A stretch of 64,000 nt of DNA. It comes from Caulobacter soli (lineage in GTDB: Bacteria; Pseudomonadota; Alphaproteobacteria; Caulobacterales; Caulobacteraceae). Where the stretch lies: the NCBI RefSeq assembly GCF_011045195.1, contig NZ_CP049199.1:4881501-4945500 (forward strand), read 5' to 3'. A program made the position numbers and the translations under genes. The first letter of the stretch is position 1. Each line of letters starts with the position of its first letter. Below the pieces are notes generated by a model. The model saw nothing but the letters and a program-made list of their open reading frames with translations. It was not told the origin of the DNA and searched no databases. Positions 34,499 to 45,909 of this stretch are shown here, in pieces.

Positions 34499-34975
34499 TT
34501 AGGATTGGCTCTCGATCCGGTCCGCCAGCCCCTTCGCCCCCGCCACCGCGTCGGCCCAGGTGATGTCGAAGTCCGCGTCGTCGCCGTAGTACGGGTCGGC
34601 CACCGACTTGCCCTGGCGGCCCTCGACGGCGTCCAGCAGCAACAGCAACTCGGCCGTCCCATCCGACGGCCTGATCCGTTTCAGGTCCGCGAGATTGTCG
34701 CGGTCCAGCGCCACCACGTGGGTGAAGCGGCGAAAGTCTTCGGGCTTGACCTGCCGGCCGCGATAGCCGGCGATGTCGGCGTCGTGCCGCAAGGCCACCG
34801 CCTGGGCCCGGCGGTCGGGCGGATGCCCCACATGCCAGGCGCCGGTGCCGGCCGAATCGATCTCGACGTCCAGCCCGCGCCGCTCGGCCTCCTGGCGGAA
34901 GGCGGCCTCGGCCAGGGGCGAACGGCAGATGTTTCCGAGACAAACGAACAAGACGGCGGGTCGCGACACGGACAT
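34499..34975 (-). CDS. Low-molecular-weight protein-tyrosine phosphatase
   Basis: 158 residues. The P-loop is [11 protein letters not shown] (Cys12, Arg18), and the general acid is in [12 protein letters not shown] (DP-Y-Y loop). Both catalytic elements are intact. It dephosphorylates protein tyrosines, in bacteria often in exopolysaccharide or cell-cycle pathways; no kinase is adjacent. ATG 34975 is used, though GTG 34969 has the better distance to GGAAAG. It is divergent from msrA. Confidence 0.9.
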   Translation of the reverse strand: MSVSRPAVLFVCLGNICRSPLAEAAFRQEAERRGLDVEIDSAGTGAWHVGHPPDRRAQAVALRHDADIAGYRGRQVKPEDFRRFTHVVALDRDNLADLKRIRPSDGTAELLLLLDAVEGRQGKSVADPYYGDDADFDITWADAVAGAKGLADRIESQS

Positions 34976-35066
34976 TCTTTCCAGGCTGGACAGGCCCGCT
35001 TGCACGCGCCCCGCTCAAGCCCAACATGTAGCCTCGCCCATTCCTCTGACGAAAGGCCGTCTTCCC

Positions 35067-35585
35067 ATGACCACCGAAACCGCGATCCTCGCCGGCGGCT
35101 GCTTCTGGGGCGTCCAGGACCTGCTGCGCCGCTATCCCGGCGTGCTGAAGACCCGCGTCGGCTATTCCGGCGGCGACGTGCCCAACGCCACCTATCGCAA
35201 CCACGGCACCCACGCCGAGGCGATCGAGATCGTCTTCGACCCGGACGTGATCAGCTATCGCAAGATCCTGGAATTCTTCTTCCAGATCCACGACCCGACG
35301 ACCAAGAACCGCCAGGGCAACGACATCGGCCTCAGCTATCGCTCGGCGATCTACTACGCCAGCGAGGCCCAGAAGGCCGTCGCGCTGGACACCATCGCCG
35401 ACGTCGACGCCTCCGGCCTGTGGCCCGCCAAGGTGGTGACCGAGGTCGAACCGGCCGGCCCGTTCTGGGAAGCCGAGCCCGAGCACCAGGACTATCTGGA
35501 GCGCATTCCCAACGGCTACACCTGCCACTTCATCCGGCCCGGCTGGGTGCTTCCGGCCCGGGCCGAGAGCGCGGCGGCGGTCTAG
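35067..35585 (+). CDS. msrA: Peptide methionine-S-sulfoxide reductase MsrA
   Basis: 172 residues. The active site [20 protein letters not shown] has the catalytic Cys12, and [29 protein letters not shown] with [24 protein letters not shown] match MsrA throughout. It repairs the S epimer of methionine sulfoxide. A C-terminal resolving Cys is not seen beyond YTCHFI, so recycling may use that Cys or thioredoxin directly. ATG 35067 has GAAAGG 10 bases upstream. A palindromic stem at 35600-35632 follows the stop. Confidence 0.95.
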   Translation: MTTETAILAGGCFWGVQDLLRRYPGVLKTRVGYSGGDVPNATYRNHGTHAEAIEIVFDPDVISYRKILEFFFQIHDPTTKNRQGNDIGLSYRSAIYYASEAQKAVALDTIADVDASGLWPAKVVTEVEPAGPFWEAEPEHQDYLERIPNGYTCHFIRPGWVLPARAESAAAV

Positions 35586-35599
35586 GCGAACATGATCGG

Positions 35600-35632
35600 A
35601 GGCCTGGGTGCGCATTTCGCCGCGCCCAGGCC
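35600..35632 (+). terminator. Stem-loop after msrA
   Basis: AGGCCTGGG and CCCAGGCCT (9-bp perfect arms) starting 15 bases after the msrA stop. There is no T-run, so it is a likely but unproven terminator. Confidence 0.5.
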
Positions 35633-35732
35633 TTCCCCCGGTCGCGGTTTGCGCTAATGTCGCAAGTCCAATCATGACGGGGCCGCAGAGGGATTCTCTC
35701 GTTCGGCGGCGACCCCGAGCCTGGACCGAGAT

Positions 35733-36851
35733 ATGAAGCTTACCATCGAGCGGGCGGCGCTGCTGAAGGCGCTGGGTCACGTGCAGAGCGTCGTCGAGCG
35801 CCGCAACACCATCCCGATCCTGTCGAACATCCTGCTGTCGGCCGATCGCGACACCCTGTCGTTCTCGGCCACCGACCTGGACATGGAGATCATCGACGAG
35901 GGCTTGGCCCAGATCGACGTGCCCGGCCAGATCACCGCCCCGGCCCACACGCTGTACGAAATCGTCCGCAAGCTGCCCGACGGCTCGGACGTCTCGCTCA
36001 GCTTCAGCGGCGACGATCCCCGCCTGGTGATCCAGGCCGGCCGCTCGCGCTTCAACCTGCCGGTGCTGCCGGCCGGCGACTTCCCGGTGATGAGCAATGA
36101 CGGCCTGTCGGGCCGCATCTCGGTCGACACCAACGAGCTGATCCGGCTGATCGACAAGACCCGGTTCGCGATCTCGACTGAAGAGACCCGCTATTATCTG
36201 AACGGCCTGTATCTCCACACCGTCAACGACGGCGGCGTGACCAAGCTGCGCGCCGTGGCCACCGACGGCCACCGCCTGGCCCTGGCCGAAATGGACGCGC
36301 CGGAAGGCTCGGCCGGCCTGCCCGGCGTGATCGTGCCCCGCAAGACCATCCAGGAGGCCCGCCGCCTGATGGAATCGGCCGGCGAGCAGGTCGACCTGCA
36401 GATCTCGGCCCAGAAGATCCGCTTCGAGTTCGGCCGCGCGGCCCTGACCTCCAAGGTCATCGACGGCGCCTTCCCCGACTATCTGCGCGTCATCCCGCGC
36501 GATAACGCCAAGATCCTGACGCTGGACAACGACCTGTTCGCCAAGGCCGTCGACCGCGTGGCCACCATCTCGGCCGAGAAGAGCCGTTCGGTGAAACTGG
36601 CAGTCGAGCCGGGCCGCATCACCCTGACCGTGCGCAACATGGAAGCGGGCCAGGCCGTCGAGGAGGTCGAGGTCGACTACGACGGCGAGGCCTTCGAGAT
36701 CGGTTTCAACGCCCGCTACCTGCTGGACGTCTGCGGCCAGATCGGCGGCCCGATCGCCGAATTCCGCTTCGCCGACCCGGCCAGCCCCACCTTGGTGGTC
36801 GACCCGACCGATCCGGGCGTGAAGTACGTGCTGATGCCGCTGCGGGTGTAG
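35733..36851 (+). CDS. dnaN: DNA polymerase III beta subunit (sliding clamp)
   Basis: 372 residues, three clamp domains. Visible: MKLTIERAALLKALGHVQSVVERRNTIPILSNILL at the start, YYLNGLYLHTVNDGGVTKLRAVATDGHRLALAEM in the middle, and the C-terminal YVLMPLRV, the family's normal end. It holds Pol III on DNA and recruits repair and regulatory factors. As usual in Caulobacter, dnaN is not next to dnaA, and recF-gyrB follow 1.5 kb later. It ends in a clear intrinsic terminator at 36881. Confidence 0.97.
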   Translation: MKLTIERAALLKALGHVQSVVERRNTIPILSNILLSADRDTLSFSATDLDMEIIDEGLAQIDVPGQITAPAHTLYEIVRKLPDGSDVSLSFSGDDPRLVIQAGRSRFNLPVLPAGDFPVMSNDGLSGRISVDTNELIRLIDKTRFAISTEETRYYLNGLYLHTVNDGGVTKLRAVATDGHRLALAEMDAPEGSAGLPGVIVPRKTIQEARRLMESAGEQVDLQISAQKIRFEFGRAALTSKVIDGAFPDYLRVIPRDNAKILTLDNDLFAKAVDRVATISAEKSRSVKLAVEPGRITLTVRNMEAGQAVEEVEVDYDGEAFEIGFNARYLLDVCGQIGGPIAEFRFADPASPTLVVDPTDPGVKYVLMPLRV

Positions 36852-36880
36852 GGCCCGCTCCCCCTACCCTTCGAGAAAGA

Positions 36881-36904
36881 CGGGCGCCGCGTGCGCCCGT
36901 TTTG
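36881..36904 (+). terminator. Intrinsic terminator of dnaN
   Basis: ACGGGCGC, loop CGCGT, GCGCCCGT followed by TTTT, 30 bases after the dnaN stop codon. Confidence 0.8.
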
Positions 36905-36985
36905 CTGTCCGGCGCGCCGATTGCGCCCGACAGGGATTCCGCGCAACCTCGCCACCATCCCTTCGGCGACCTCGAGGCGCGCGGC

Positions 36986-37516
36986 ATGGCGAAGCTGTTC
37001 TTTGGCATGAATCAGTCCCTGGACGGCTATGTCGACCACATGGGATTCGGGCCGGGCCCCGGGCTCTTCCGCCACTTCATCGACCAGACGCGCGGCCTGA
37101 CCGGCAGCCTGTACGGCCGTCGCCTCTATGAGATCATGCGCTATTGGGACGAGGATCATCCCGAATGGGACGCGCCGAGGCGCGACTTCGCGGCGGCCTG
37201 GCGCGGCAATCCGAAGTGGGTCGTGTCACGCTCTCTGAAGTCGATCGGCCCCAACGCCACGCTTGTCGAGGGCGATCTCGGAACGGCGATCCGCGACCTG
37301 AAGGCCGCGCACGTCGGGGAGATCGAAGTCGGCGGGCCGGACCTGGCGCGGAGCCTGACCGAGCTTGGCCTCATCGACGAGTATCGGATCTATCTTCACC
37401 CGGTCGTGCTGGGCGGCGGCGCGCCGTTCTTCGCCGGGTCGCGGCCGTCGCTGCGCCTGGTCGCCAGCGACCCCATGGGCGAGGACGTGATCAGACTGAG
37501 CTACGCTCCGGCCTGA
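36986..37516 (+). CDS. Dihydrofolate-reductase-like / RibD C-terminal domain protein
   Basis: 176 residues. MAKLFFGMNQSLDGYVDHMGFGPGPGLFRHFIDQTRGLTGSLYGRRLYEIMRYW is the start of a YyaP/RibD_C-type reductase, and EIEVGGPDLARSLTELGLIDEYRIYLHPVVLGGGAPFF is the NADPH-binding half. Members reduce pterin- or riboflavin-like substrates with NADPH, and the exact substrate is unknown. ATG 36986 with GAGG upstream is preferred. A monocistronic gene. Confidence 0.85.
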   Translation: MAKLFFGMNQSLDGYVDHMGFGPGPGLFRHFIDQTRGLTGSLYGRRLYEIMRYWDEDHPEWDAPRRDFAAAWRGNPKWVVSRSLKSIGPNATLVEGDLGTAIRDLKAAHVGEIEVGGPDLARSLTELGLIDEYRIYLHPVVLGGGAPFFAGSRPSLRLVASDPMGEDVIRLSYAPA

Positions 37517-37541
37517 TCGCCGGGCCTCTCGGTCCTGGTCC

Positions 37542-37670
37542 TCAGGCCACCCCGAGCATCCGCGCGACCAGCCACAGGGCGCCGCAGACGACGGCCCAGC
37601 CGGTCGCCATGGCGAGTTCGGGGTTGGTCCGGGACCACTGGCGCGAAGCGCCCAAAGGCTTGAGTTTCAT
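37542..37670 (-). CDS. 42-aa membrane peptide with strong ribosome site
   Basis: The small ORF has GGGGAGGGG immediately upstream of ATG 37670. The peptide starts MKLKPLGASRQWSRTNPELA and continues with a hydrophobic stretch ATGWAVVCGALWLVARMLGVA, a likely single membrane helix with a basic, cytoplasmic N-terminus. It lies in a 307-base space between two plus-strand genes. The function is unknown; the ribosome site and amphipathic layout argue for a real protein. Confidence 0.55.
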   Translation of the reverse strand: MKLKPLGASRQWSRTNPELAMATGWAVVCGALWLVARMLGVA

Positions 37671-37823
37671 GTCCCCTCCCCAGGGCTCTGTTACCGCTAT
37701 TCATGCACGCCGGACCGGGCGGCGCAAGCCGCCCGCAACGCCCGCGCGCTAAGCACGCTCGACATCTTGCCCCCGCTACGCCCCACGCTATCCTCCGTTT
37801 CATAAAAAGACGGGAGACGGCGC

Positions 37824-38198
37824 ATGGCGAAGGTCAGCTACATGACGGTGGGGTCCAACAAGCTCGAGGAGGCCAAGGCCTTCTACGACGCCCTGCTGGG
37901 ATCGATCGGCATGAAGGGCATGTACGAACACCCCTCGGGCGGGCGGCTCTATCGCGGCAAGGACGGCGGCCTGTTCGGGGTGCTCGGCCCCCACGACGGC
38001 AACCCGGCCTGCGTCGGCAACGGCACCATGGGCGGCTTCGACTGCGAGAGCCGCGAGGAGGTCGACGCCTTCCACGCCAAGGCCATCGCCCTGGGCGGAC
38101 GCTGCGAGGGCGCGCCGGGCGAGCGGATGCCAGGCGTCTATTTCGCCTATTTCCGCGACCTGGATGGCAACAAGCTGTGCGGCTACAAGTTCGGCTGA
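37824..38198 (+). CDS. VOC-family (glyoxalase/dioxygenase fold) protein
   Basis: 124 residues. MAKVSYMTVGSNKLEEAKAFYDALLGSIGMKGMYEHPSGGRLYRGKDGGLFGVLGP and YFAYFRDLDGNKLCGYKFG give the paired beta-alpha-beta-beta-beta units. The metal positions normally held by His and Glu are not both obvious, so it may be non-catalytic or use other residues. The ATG follows GGGAGACGGCGC. The function is unassigned. Confidence 0.82.
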   Translation: MAKVSYMTVGSNKLEEAKAFYDALLGSIGMKGMYEHPSGGRLYRGKDGGLFGVLGPHDGNPACVGNGTMGGFDCESREEVDAFHAKAIALGGRCEGAPGERMPGVYFAYFRDLDGNKLCGYKFG

Positions 38199-38218
38199 CA
38201 CGGTAGGCCCTCATCACC

Positions 38219-38332
38219 GTTGTCATCCCGGAAAGCGCGTAGCGCTTGTCCGGGACCCAGGTGAACCGCATTGAGCCAGAGCCCAGTCCCCTGGGTCCCG
38301 GACAGCCTCTGCGAGGCTTCCGGGATGACAAC
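38219..38332. repeat. Palindromic intergenic repeat, family 4
   Basis: Arms GTTGTCATCCCGGAA and TTCCGGGATGACAAC, with nested hairpins AGCGCGTAGCGCTT and GCCTCTGCGAGGC, and GGGACCCAG/CTGGGTCCC. It shares the GGGACCCA/TGGGTCCC inner pair with family 2. It lies between the VOC gene and recF, which read the same way. Confidence 0.75.
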
Positions 38333-38401
38333 CGTTGAAGGGCCGCGACGAGGACAGGTCAGAGATTTAGACCTGCGGCCCGAATAGGCTAGAACCCCCC
38401 G

Positions 38402-42054
<3,653 letters not shown>

Positions 42055-42063
42055 CTCAAACAC

Positions 42064-42189
42064 CGCTCATCCCGGCGAAGGCTGGGACCCAGATGGAATG
42101 GCTTTGAGGTTGACGCCATGAGCGCTGAGCTCATCCAATCAGCCACACCGCTAAGGGATCTGGGTCCCGGCCTTCGCCGGGATGAGCGG
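42064..42189. repeat. Palindromic intergenic repeat, family 2 copy c
   Basis: 126 bases, CGCTCATCCCGGCGAAGGC to GCCTTCGCCGGGATGAGCG. It shares the inner ATGGAATGGCTTTGAGG and CACACCGCTAA with copy b. It lies between convergent gyrB and the lectin gene. Confidence 0.82.
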
Positions 42190-42203
42190 ATTTAATTAGA
42201 CCC

Positions 42204-42758
42204 CTACTCCCCCGGCCGCTGAAGCTTCAGTCGCAGGATCCACGTCCGCGATGGGTCGCCGTCGCAGTTGTACTGCAGCCCCGTCACGTTGTTGTCCGTA
42301 CTGCGCCCACCGGCGATCGTCAGGCACTTGTCGGTCTGGACGTTGCGGATCTGGTGCAGGCCGTTGCCGCCGACATCGGTGATGTGCCAGGTGCGCGAGG
42401 GATCGCCGTCGCAGTTGAACTGCAGGGCCGTGACGTTGTTGTCGGTGCTGCGCCCGCCCGCGATCGTCAGGCACTTGCCCGTGCGCACGTTGCGGATCTG
42501 GTAGATGTCGGCGCCCGCCACCTGGTTCAACGTCCAGCGCCTGGAAGGGTCGGCGTCGCAGTTGAACTGCACGGTTTCGACATTGTTGTCCGTACTGACC
42601 CCGCCCGCGATGGTCAGGCACTTGCCGGTCTGGGTGTTGACCAGCATCACCTCGGCGCCGATGGGAGCGGCCTGGACGGGACCGAAAATGCAGAGGGTCG
42701 CGAACGCGAACACGATCGCCGCCACTGCGCGAGCGGCGATACGACGAAGGCTCGTCAT
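42204..42758 (-). CDS. Secreted ricin-type beta-trefoil lectin
   Basis: 184 residues. The signal peptide ends GPVQA-AP. The rest is one beta-trefoil of three near-identical subrepeats: NTQTGKCLTIAGGVSTDNN, NVRTGKCLTIAGGRSTDNN and NVQTDKCLTIAGGRSTDNN, each followed by FNCDxDPSRxW (QxW-type motif). It probably binds carbohydrate in the periplasm or medium and has no attached catalytic domain. Each repeat has two Cys that could pair. The repeats are highly alike, implying recent internal duplication or strong constraint. Confidence 0.9.
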   Translation of the reverse strand: MTSLRRIAARAVAAIVFAFATLCIFGPVQAAPIGAEVMLVNTQTGKCLTIAGGVSTDNNVETVQFNCDADPSRRWTLNQVAGADIYQIRNVRTGKCLTIAGGRSTDNNVTALQFNCDGDPSRTWHITDVGGNGLHQIRNVQTDKCLTIAGGRSTDNNVTGLQYNCDGDPSRTWILRLKLQRPGE

Positions 42759-42900
42759 GATGTATTTCCTTGCGGCGCGATGAACCGCAGCGCCAGAGCG
42801 TCCCCGACGCCGCGTTCAGCATGGCATCCAGAAACCATGGTTGCAATTCCATAATTGCCACCATTCCGATTGCGGGATCAGCCCGCGAAGCGCCGCGCGA

Positions 42901-44181
42901 TCACACCATAGCCACGAACATCGCCGCCGCCGCGACGGCCATCACCCCCGTGGCCAGCCAGCCAAACAGCTTCAGGGTCGGGCCGGCGATGAAGCGTCCC
43001 ATCTGGTCGCGGCGCGAGACGACCAGCATCATCACCACCATCATCGGCACGGCGATCACGCCATTGATCACCGCGCTCCAGAACAGCGCCTGGATCGGAT
43101 CGATCTTCACCAGGTCCAGGCCCACGCCCAGCAGGGTGGCCGCGCCGATCACCGCATAGAAACCGACCGCCTCCCACGGCTTGGCGTCCAGCCCGCAGGT
43201 CCAGCCCCGGGTCTCGCCCACCGCATAGGCCGCCGAGCCGGCCAGCACCGGGATCGACAACAGGCCGGTGCCGACGATGCCCAGGCTGAACAGCAGGAAG
43301 GCGAACTGGCCCGCCGCTGGCTCCAGGGCCTTGGCCGCGTCGGCCGCCGTGGCGATCTCGGTCTTGCCGGTGGCGTGCAGGGTGGCGGCGGTGGCGATCA
43401 TGATGGCCATGGCGATCAGGTTCGACACCGCCATGCCGAAGAAGGTGTCCATCCGTATGCGGCGCATCTCGGGCCTGGCCTGCTCGGGCGCCTCGGTCAG
43501 GGGGCGGGCCTGGTCATTGTGATCGACTTCCTCGACCTCCTGGGCGGTCTGCCAGAAGAACAGGTAGGGGCTGATCGTGGTGCCGAACACCGCCACGATC
43601 GTGGTGATGGCCTCCTTGGAGCCCAGCAGCTTGAGGTCCGGCATGACCAGGCCGCGCCCGACGTCGGCCCAGTCCAGCTTCACGACCAGCACCACGGCGA
43701 CATAGGCGAACAGCACCAGGGTCAGCCATTTCAGGAACCGGACATAGCGCTTGTAGGGGATGAACATCTGCAGCAGCAGCGAGGCGACCGCGAAGCCGAT
43801 CGTGAACAGATGCGCGCCGCCGCCCGCCAGCAATTGCGCCGCCGCGCCCATGGCCGCGAGATCCGCGCCGATATTGATGGTGTTGGCGATGAACAGCAGG
43901 GCGACCAGGGCCGTCACGGCGGGCCGGGGGATCACCTCGCCCATGTTGCGGGCCAGCCCCTTGCCCGTGACCCGGCCGATCTGGCCGCTGACCAGCTGGA
44001 TCGCGCACATCAGCGGATAGGTCAGCAACAGGGTCCACAGCAGGCCATAGCCGAACCGCGCGCCGGTCTGCGAATAGGTGGCGATACCGGAAGGATCATC
44101 GTCGGCCGCGCCGGTGACCAGGCCGGGACCCAGCTGCTCGAACAACGCGATCGAGCGGATGCGGCGGATGAGGGAGGTCAT
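42901..44181 (-). CDS. Nramp-family divalent metal transporter
   Basis: About 426 residues. The helix-1 motif is PGLVTGAADDDPSGIATYSQTGARFGYGLLW (Asp-Pro-Ser-Gly metal site), and eleven or so helices follow, including VFGTTISPYLFFWQTAQEVEEV (helix 6 region). The usual helix-6 A-x-x-MPH motif is replaced by TTISPYLFF, which places the protein in the Nramp-related subgroup whose metal (Mn, Fe or Mg) is less certain. ATG 44181 is used; ATG 44199 is also possible. It is divergent from a MarR-GNAT gene over a perfect 16-bp palindrome. Confidence 0.85.
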   Translation of the reverse strand: MTSLIRRIRSIALFEQLGPGLVTGAADDDPSGIATYSQTGARFGYGLLWTLLLTYPLMCAIQLVSGQIGRVTGKGLARNMGEVIPRPAVTALVALLFIANTINIGADLAAMGAAAQLLAGGGAHLFTIGFAVASLLLQMFIPYKRYVRFLKWLTLVLFAYVAVVLVVKLDWADVGRGLVMPDLKLLGSKEAITTIVAVFGTTISPYLFFWQTAQEVEEVDHNDQARPLTEAPEQARPEMRRIRMDTFFGMAVSNLIAMAIMIATAATLHATGKTEIATAADAAKALEPAAGQFAFLLFSLGIVGTGLLSIPVLAGSAAYAVGETRGWTCGLDAKPWEAVGFYAVIGAATLLGVGLDLVKIDPIQALFWSAVINGVIAVPMMVVMMLVVSRRDQMGRFIAGPTLKLFGWLATGVMAVAAAAMFVAMV

Positions 44182-44294
44182 GGCGCGTGTTCCGCTCATC
44201 CATGGGCGCTGGGTGAGCTGAAAACACCGACGGGCGGGGTTCGTTCCTGTGTCGTGTCGCGCACATCGCCGGCGATTTGGACTTGCCAAACCAG

Positions 44295-44310
44295 ATACAT
44301 AGCTATGTAT
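44295..44310. promoter_or_regulatory. Perfect 16-bp palindrome, candidate MarR operator
   Basis: ATACATAGCTATGTAT, 38 bases before the MarR-GNAT start and 114 bases before the Nramp start. Size and symmetry match MarR-family operators. Confidence 0.7.
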
Positions 44311-44347
44311 ATAGTGCTACATGCTTATGATCCCGAAGAGTCCGATC

Positions 44348-45298
44348 ATGACCCCCGACACCCTCGCCGACCTGGGCGTGACCTTCCTGGGCAGCCGGAT
44401 GAAACGCCTGGCCGACCGATTGCAGACCGACGCGGCCGCCACGCTGCAGGCCCTGGACCTGCCGATCCAGCCGGCCCAGCAGCAGTTCCTGGCCGTGCTG
44501 CGACAGCAAGGCCCGCAGACCGTGGGCGGCGTCGCCCAACACCTGCGGATCAGCCAGCCGACCGCCACCCGCGCCATCCAGGCCCTGATCGAGCAGGGCC
44601 TGATCGACGTCAGCCGCGAGGGCCGGGACCAGCGCCAGAAGCTGCTGTCGCTGAGCGCGGACGGCGTGGCCCTGATGGACAGGCTGGAACGCGACCTGTG
44701 GCCCAAGGTCGAGGCCGCCGCCATGTCGCTGTGCGGCGGCCGCCACGCCGCCCTGCTGGAGGAGATCACGATGATCGAGACCGAACTGGACCGCCGCTCG
44801 CTGGTCGACCGCGTACTGACGCCAGCCATGCGCGTGCGCGACTTTTCCGACGACCTGGCCGGGGCCTTCTACGACATCAACGCCGCCTGGATCTCGCAGA
44901 TGTTCGCGCTGGAGGAAAACGACATCACGCTGTTGGAGAACCCCCGCGACCTGATCGTCGACAAGGGCGGGGCGGTGCTGTTCGCCGAAACCCCGGACCT
45001 GGGCGTGGTCGGCACGTGCGCCATCATGCAGATGAAGGACGGCTGGTTCGAGCTGACCAAGATGGGCGTGCTGGAGGCCGCGCGAGGCCGCAAGGTCGGC
45101 GAGTTCCTGCTGGCGGCGGCGCTGGAACGGGCCAAGGCCATGGGCGTGGCTGAGCGGCTATACCTGCTGACCAACACCAAATGCGGGCCGGCCATCCATC
45201 TCTACGAGAAGCTGGGCTTCCAGCACGACGCCGAGATCATGGCGCTGTTCGGCAGCCGCTATGAGCGCTGCGACGTGGCGATGCGGTTTCGGGGCTAG
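44348..45298 (+). CDS. MarR-type HTH fused to GNAT acetyltransferase
   Basis: 316 residues. The N-terminal MarR domain (about 1-150) has PAQQQFLAVLRQQGPQTVGGVAQHLRISQPTATRAIQALIEQGLIDVSREGRDQRQKLLSLS. The C-terminal GNAT domain (about 160-316) has LTKMGVLEAARGRKVGEFLLAAALERAKAMGVAERLYLLTNTKCGPAIHLYEKLGFQ, with the acetyl-CoA R-G-x-x-V-G loop. ATG 44348 is chosen; the in-frame ATG 44321 lies within the promoter. Such fusions are widespread, but their acetyl acceptor is mostly unknown. It probably represses itself and the Nramp gene. Confidence 0.88.
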   Translation: MTPDTLADLGVTFLGSRMKRLADRLQTDAAATLQALDLPIQPAQQQFLAVLRQQGPQTVGGVAQHLRISQPTATRAIQALIEQGLIDVSREGRDQRQKLLSLSADGVALMDRLERDLWPKVEAAAMSLCGGRHAALLEEITMIETELDRRSLVDRVLTPAMRVRDFSDDLAGAFYDINAAWISQMFALEENDITLLENPRDLIVDKGGAVLFAETPDLGVVGTCAIMQMKDGWFELTKMGVLEAARGRKVGEFLLAAALERAKAMGVAERLYLLTNTKCGPAIHLYEKLGFQHDAEIMALFGSRYERCDVAMRFRG

Positions 45299-45768
45299 CT
45301 CGACACCTGCGCCGCCACGGCCTTCAGCACGTCCCGCGCCGCGTTCGGATCCAGCCGCACCTGCAGCCCCCGCTGGCCACCGTTGATGTAAACCCGCTCC
45401 TGCGTAAGAGCGTCGGCCTCGATCACCGCCGGCAGAGACTTGCGCTGGCCGAAGGGGCTGATGCCGCCGACCTTGTAGCCGCTGATCCGCTCGGCGTCGG
45501 CGGGCTTCATCATCTGGGCCGACTTGCCGCCGATGGCCGCCGCCAGCTTCTTCATCGCCACCTCGCGGTCGGACGGCGCGATGACCAGCACCGGCTTGCC
45601 GTCGACCAGGGCCATCAGCGTCTTGAGCACCCGGGCCGGGTCCTCGCCCAGCGCCGCGGCGGCGGCCAGGCCGATGCTGTCGGCGTCCGGGTCGTAGTCG
45701 TAGGCGTGGACGGTGAACTCGATCCCGGCCTTGGTCAGGGCGAGAGTGGCGGGCGTGGTGCGGGACAT
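45295..45768 (-). CDS. ybaK: Cys-tRNA(Pro) deacylase YbaK/EbsC
   Basis: 157 residues. TPATLALTKAGIEFTVHAYDYDPDADSIGLAAAAALGEDPARVLKTLMALVDGKPVLVIAPSDREVAMKKLAAAIGGKSAQMM and ISGYKVGGISPFGQRKSLPAVIEADAL are the YbaK pattern, including the conserved Lys and GGxSPxG loop. It removes Cys mischarged on tRNA-Pro. The ends overlap the convergent MarR-GNAT gene by 4 bases. Confidence 0.93.
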   Translation of the reverse strand: MSRTTPATLALTKAGIEFTVHAYDYDPDADSIGLAAAAALGEDPARVLKTLMALVDGKPVLVIAPSDREVAMKKLAAAIGGKSAQMMKPADAERISGYKVGGISPFGQRKSLPAVIEADALTQERVYINGGQRGLQVRLDPNAARDVLKAVAAQVSS

Positions 45769-45798
45769 GGCGTCTCTATAGCTGGGCCGTGGTGAAAG

Positions 45799-45885
45799 CC
45801 TCGTCCTTCGACAAGCTCAGGATGAGGTTTTTCTAGCACCGAGCCTATGAAATGGTCCTCATCCTGAGCCTGTCGAAGGACGAGG
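45799..45885. repeat. Palindromic intergenic repeat, family 3 copy a
   Basis: CCTCGTCCTTCGACAAGCTC and GAGCCTGTCGAAGGACGAGG arms around about 47 bases. CAGGATGAGGTTTTT in the left arm provides a T-run, so the stem may terminate the leftward GH3 transcript. Confidence 0.78.
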
Positions 45886-45909
45886 ACCACGCACCGGTTT
45901 TGCCGCCCC

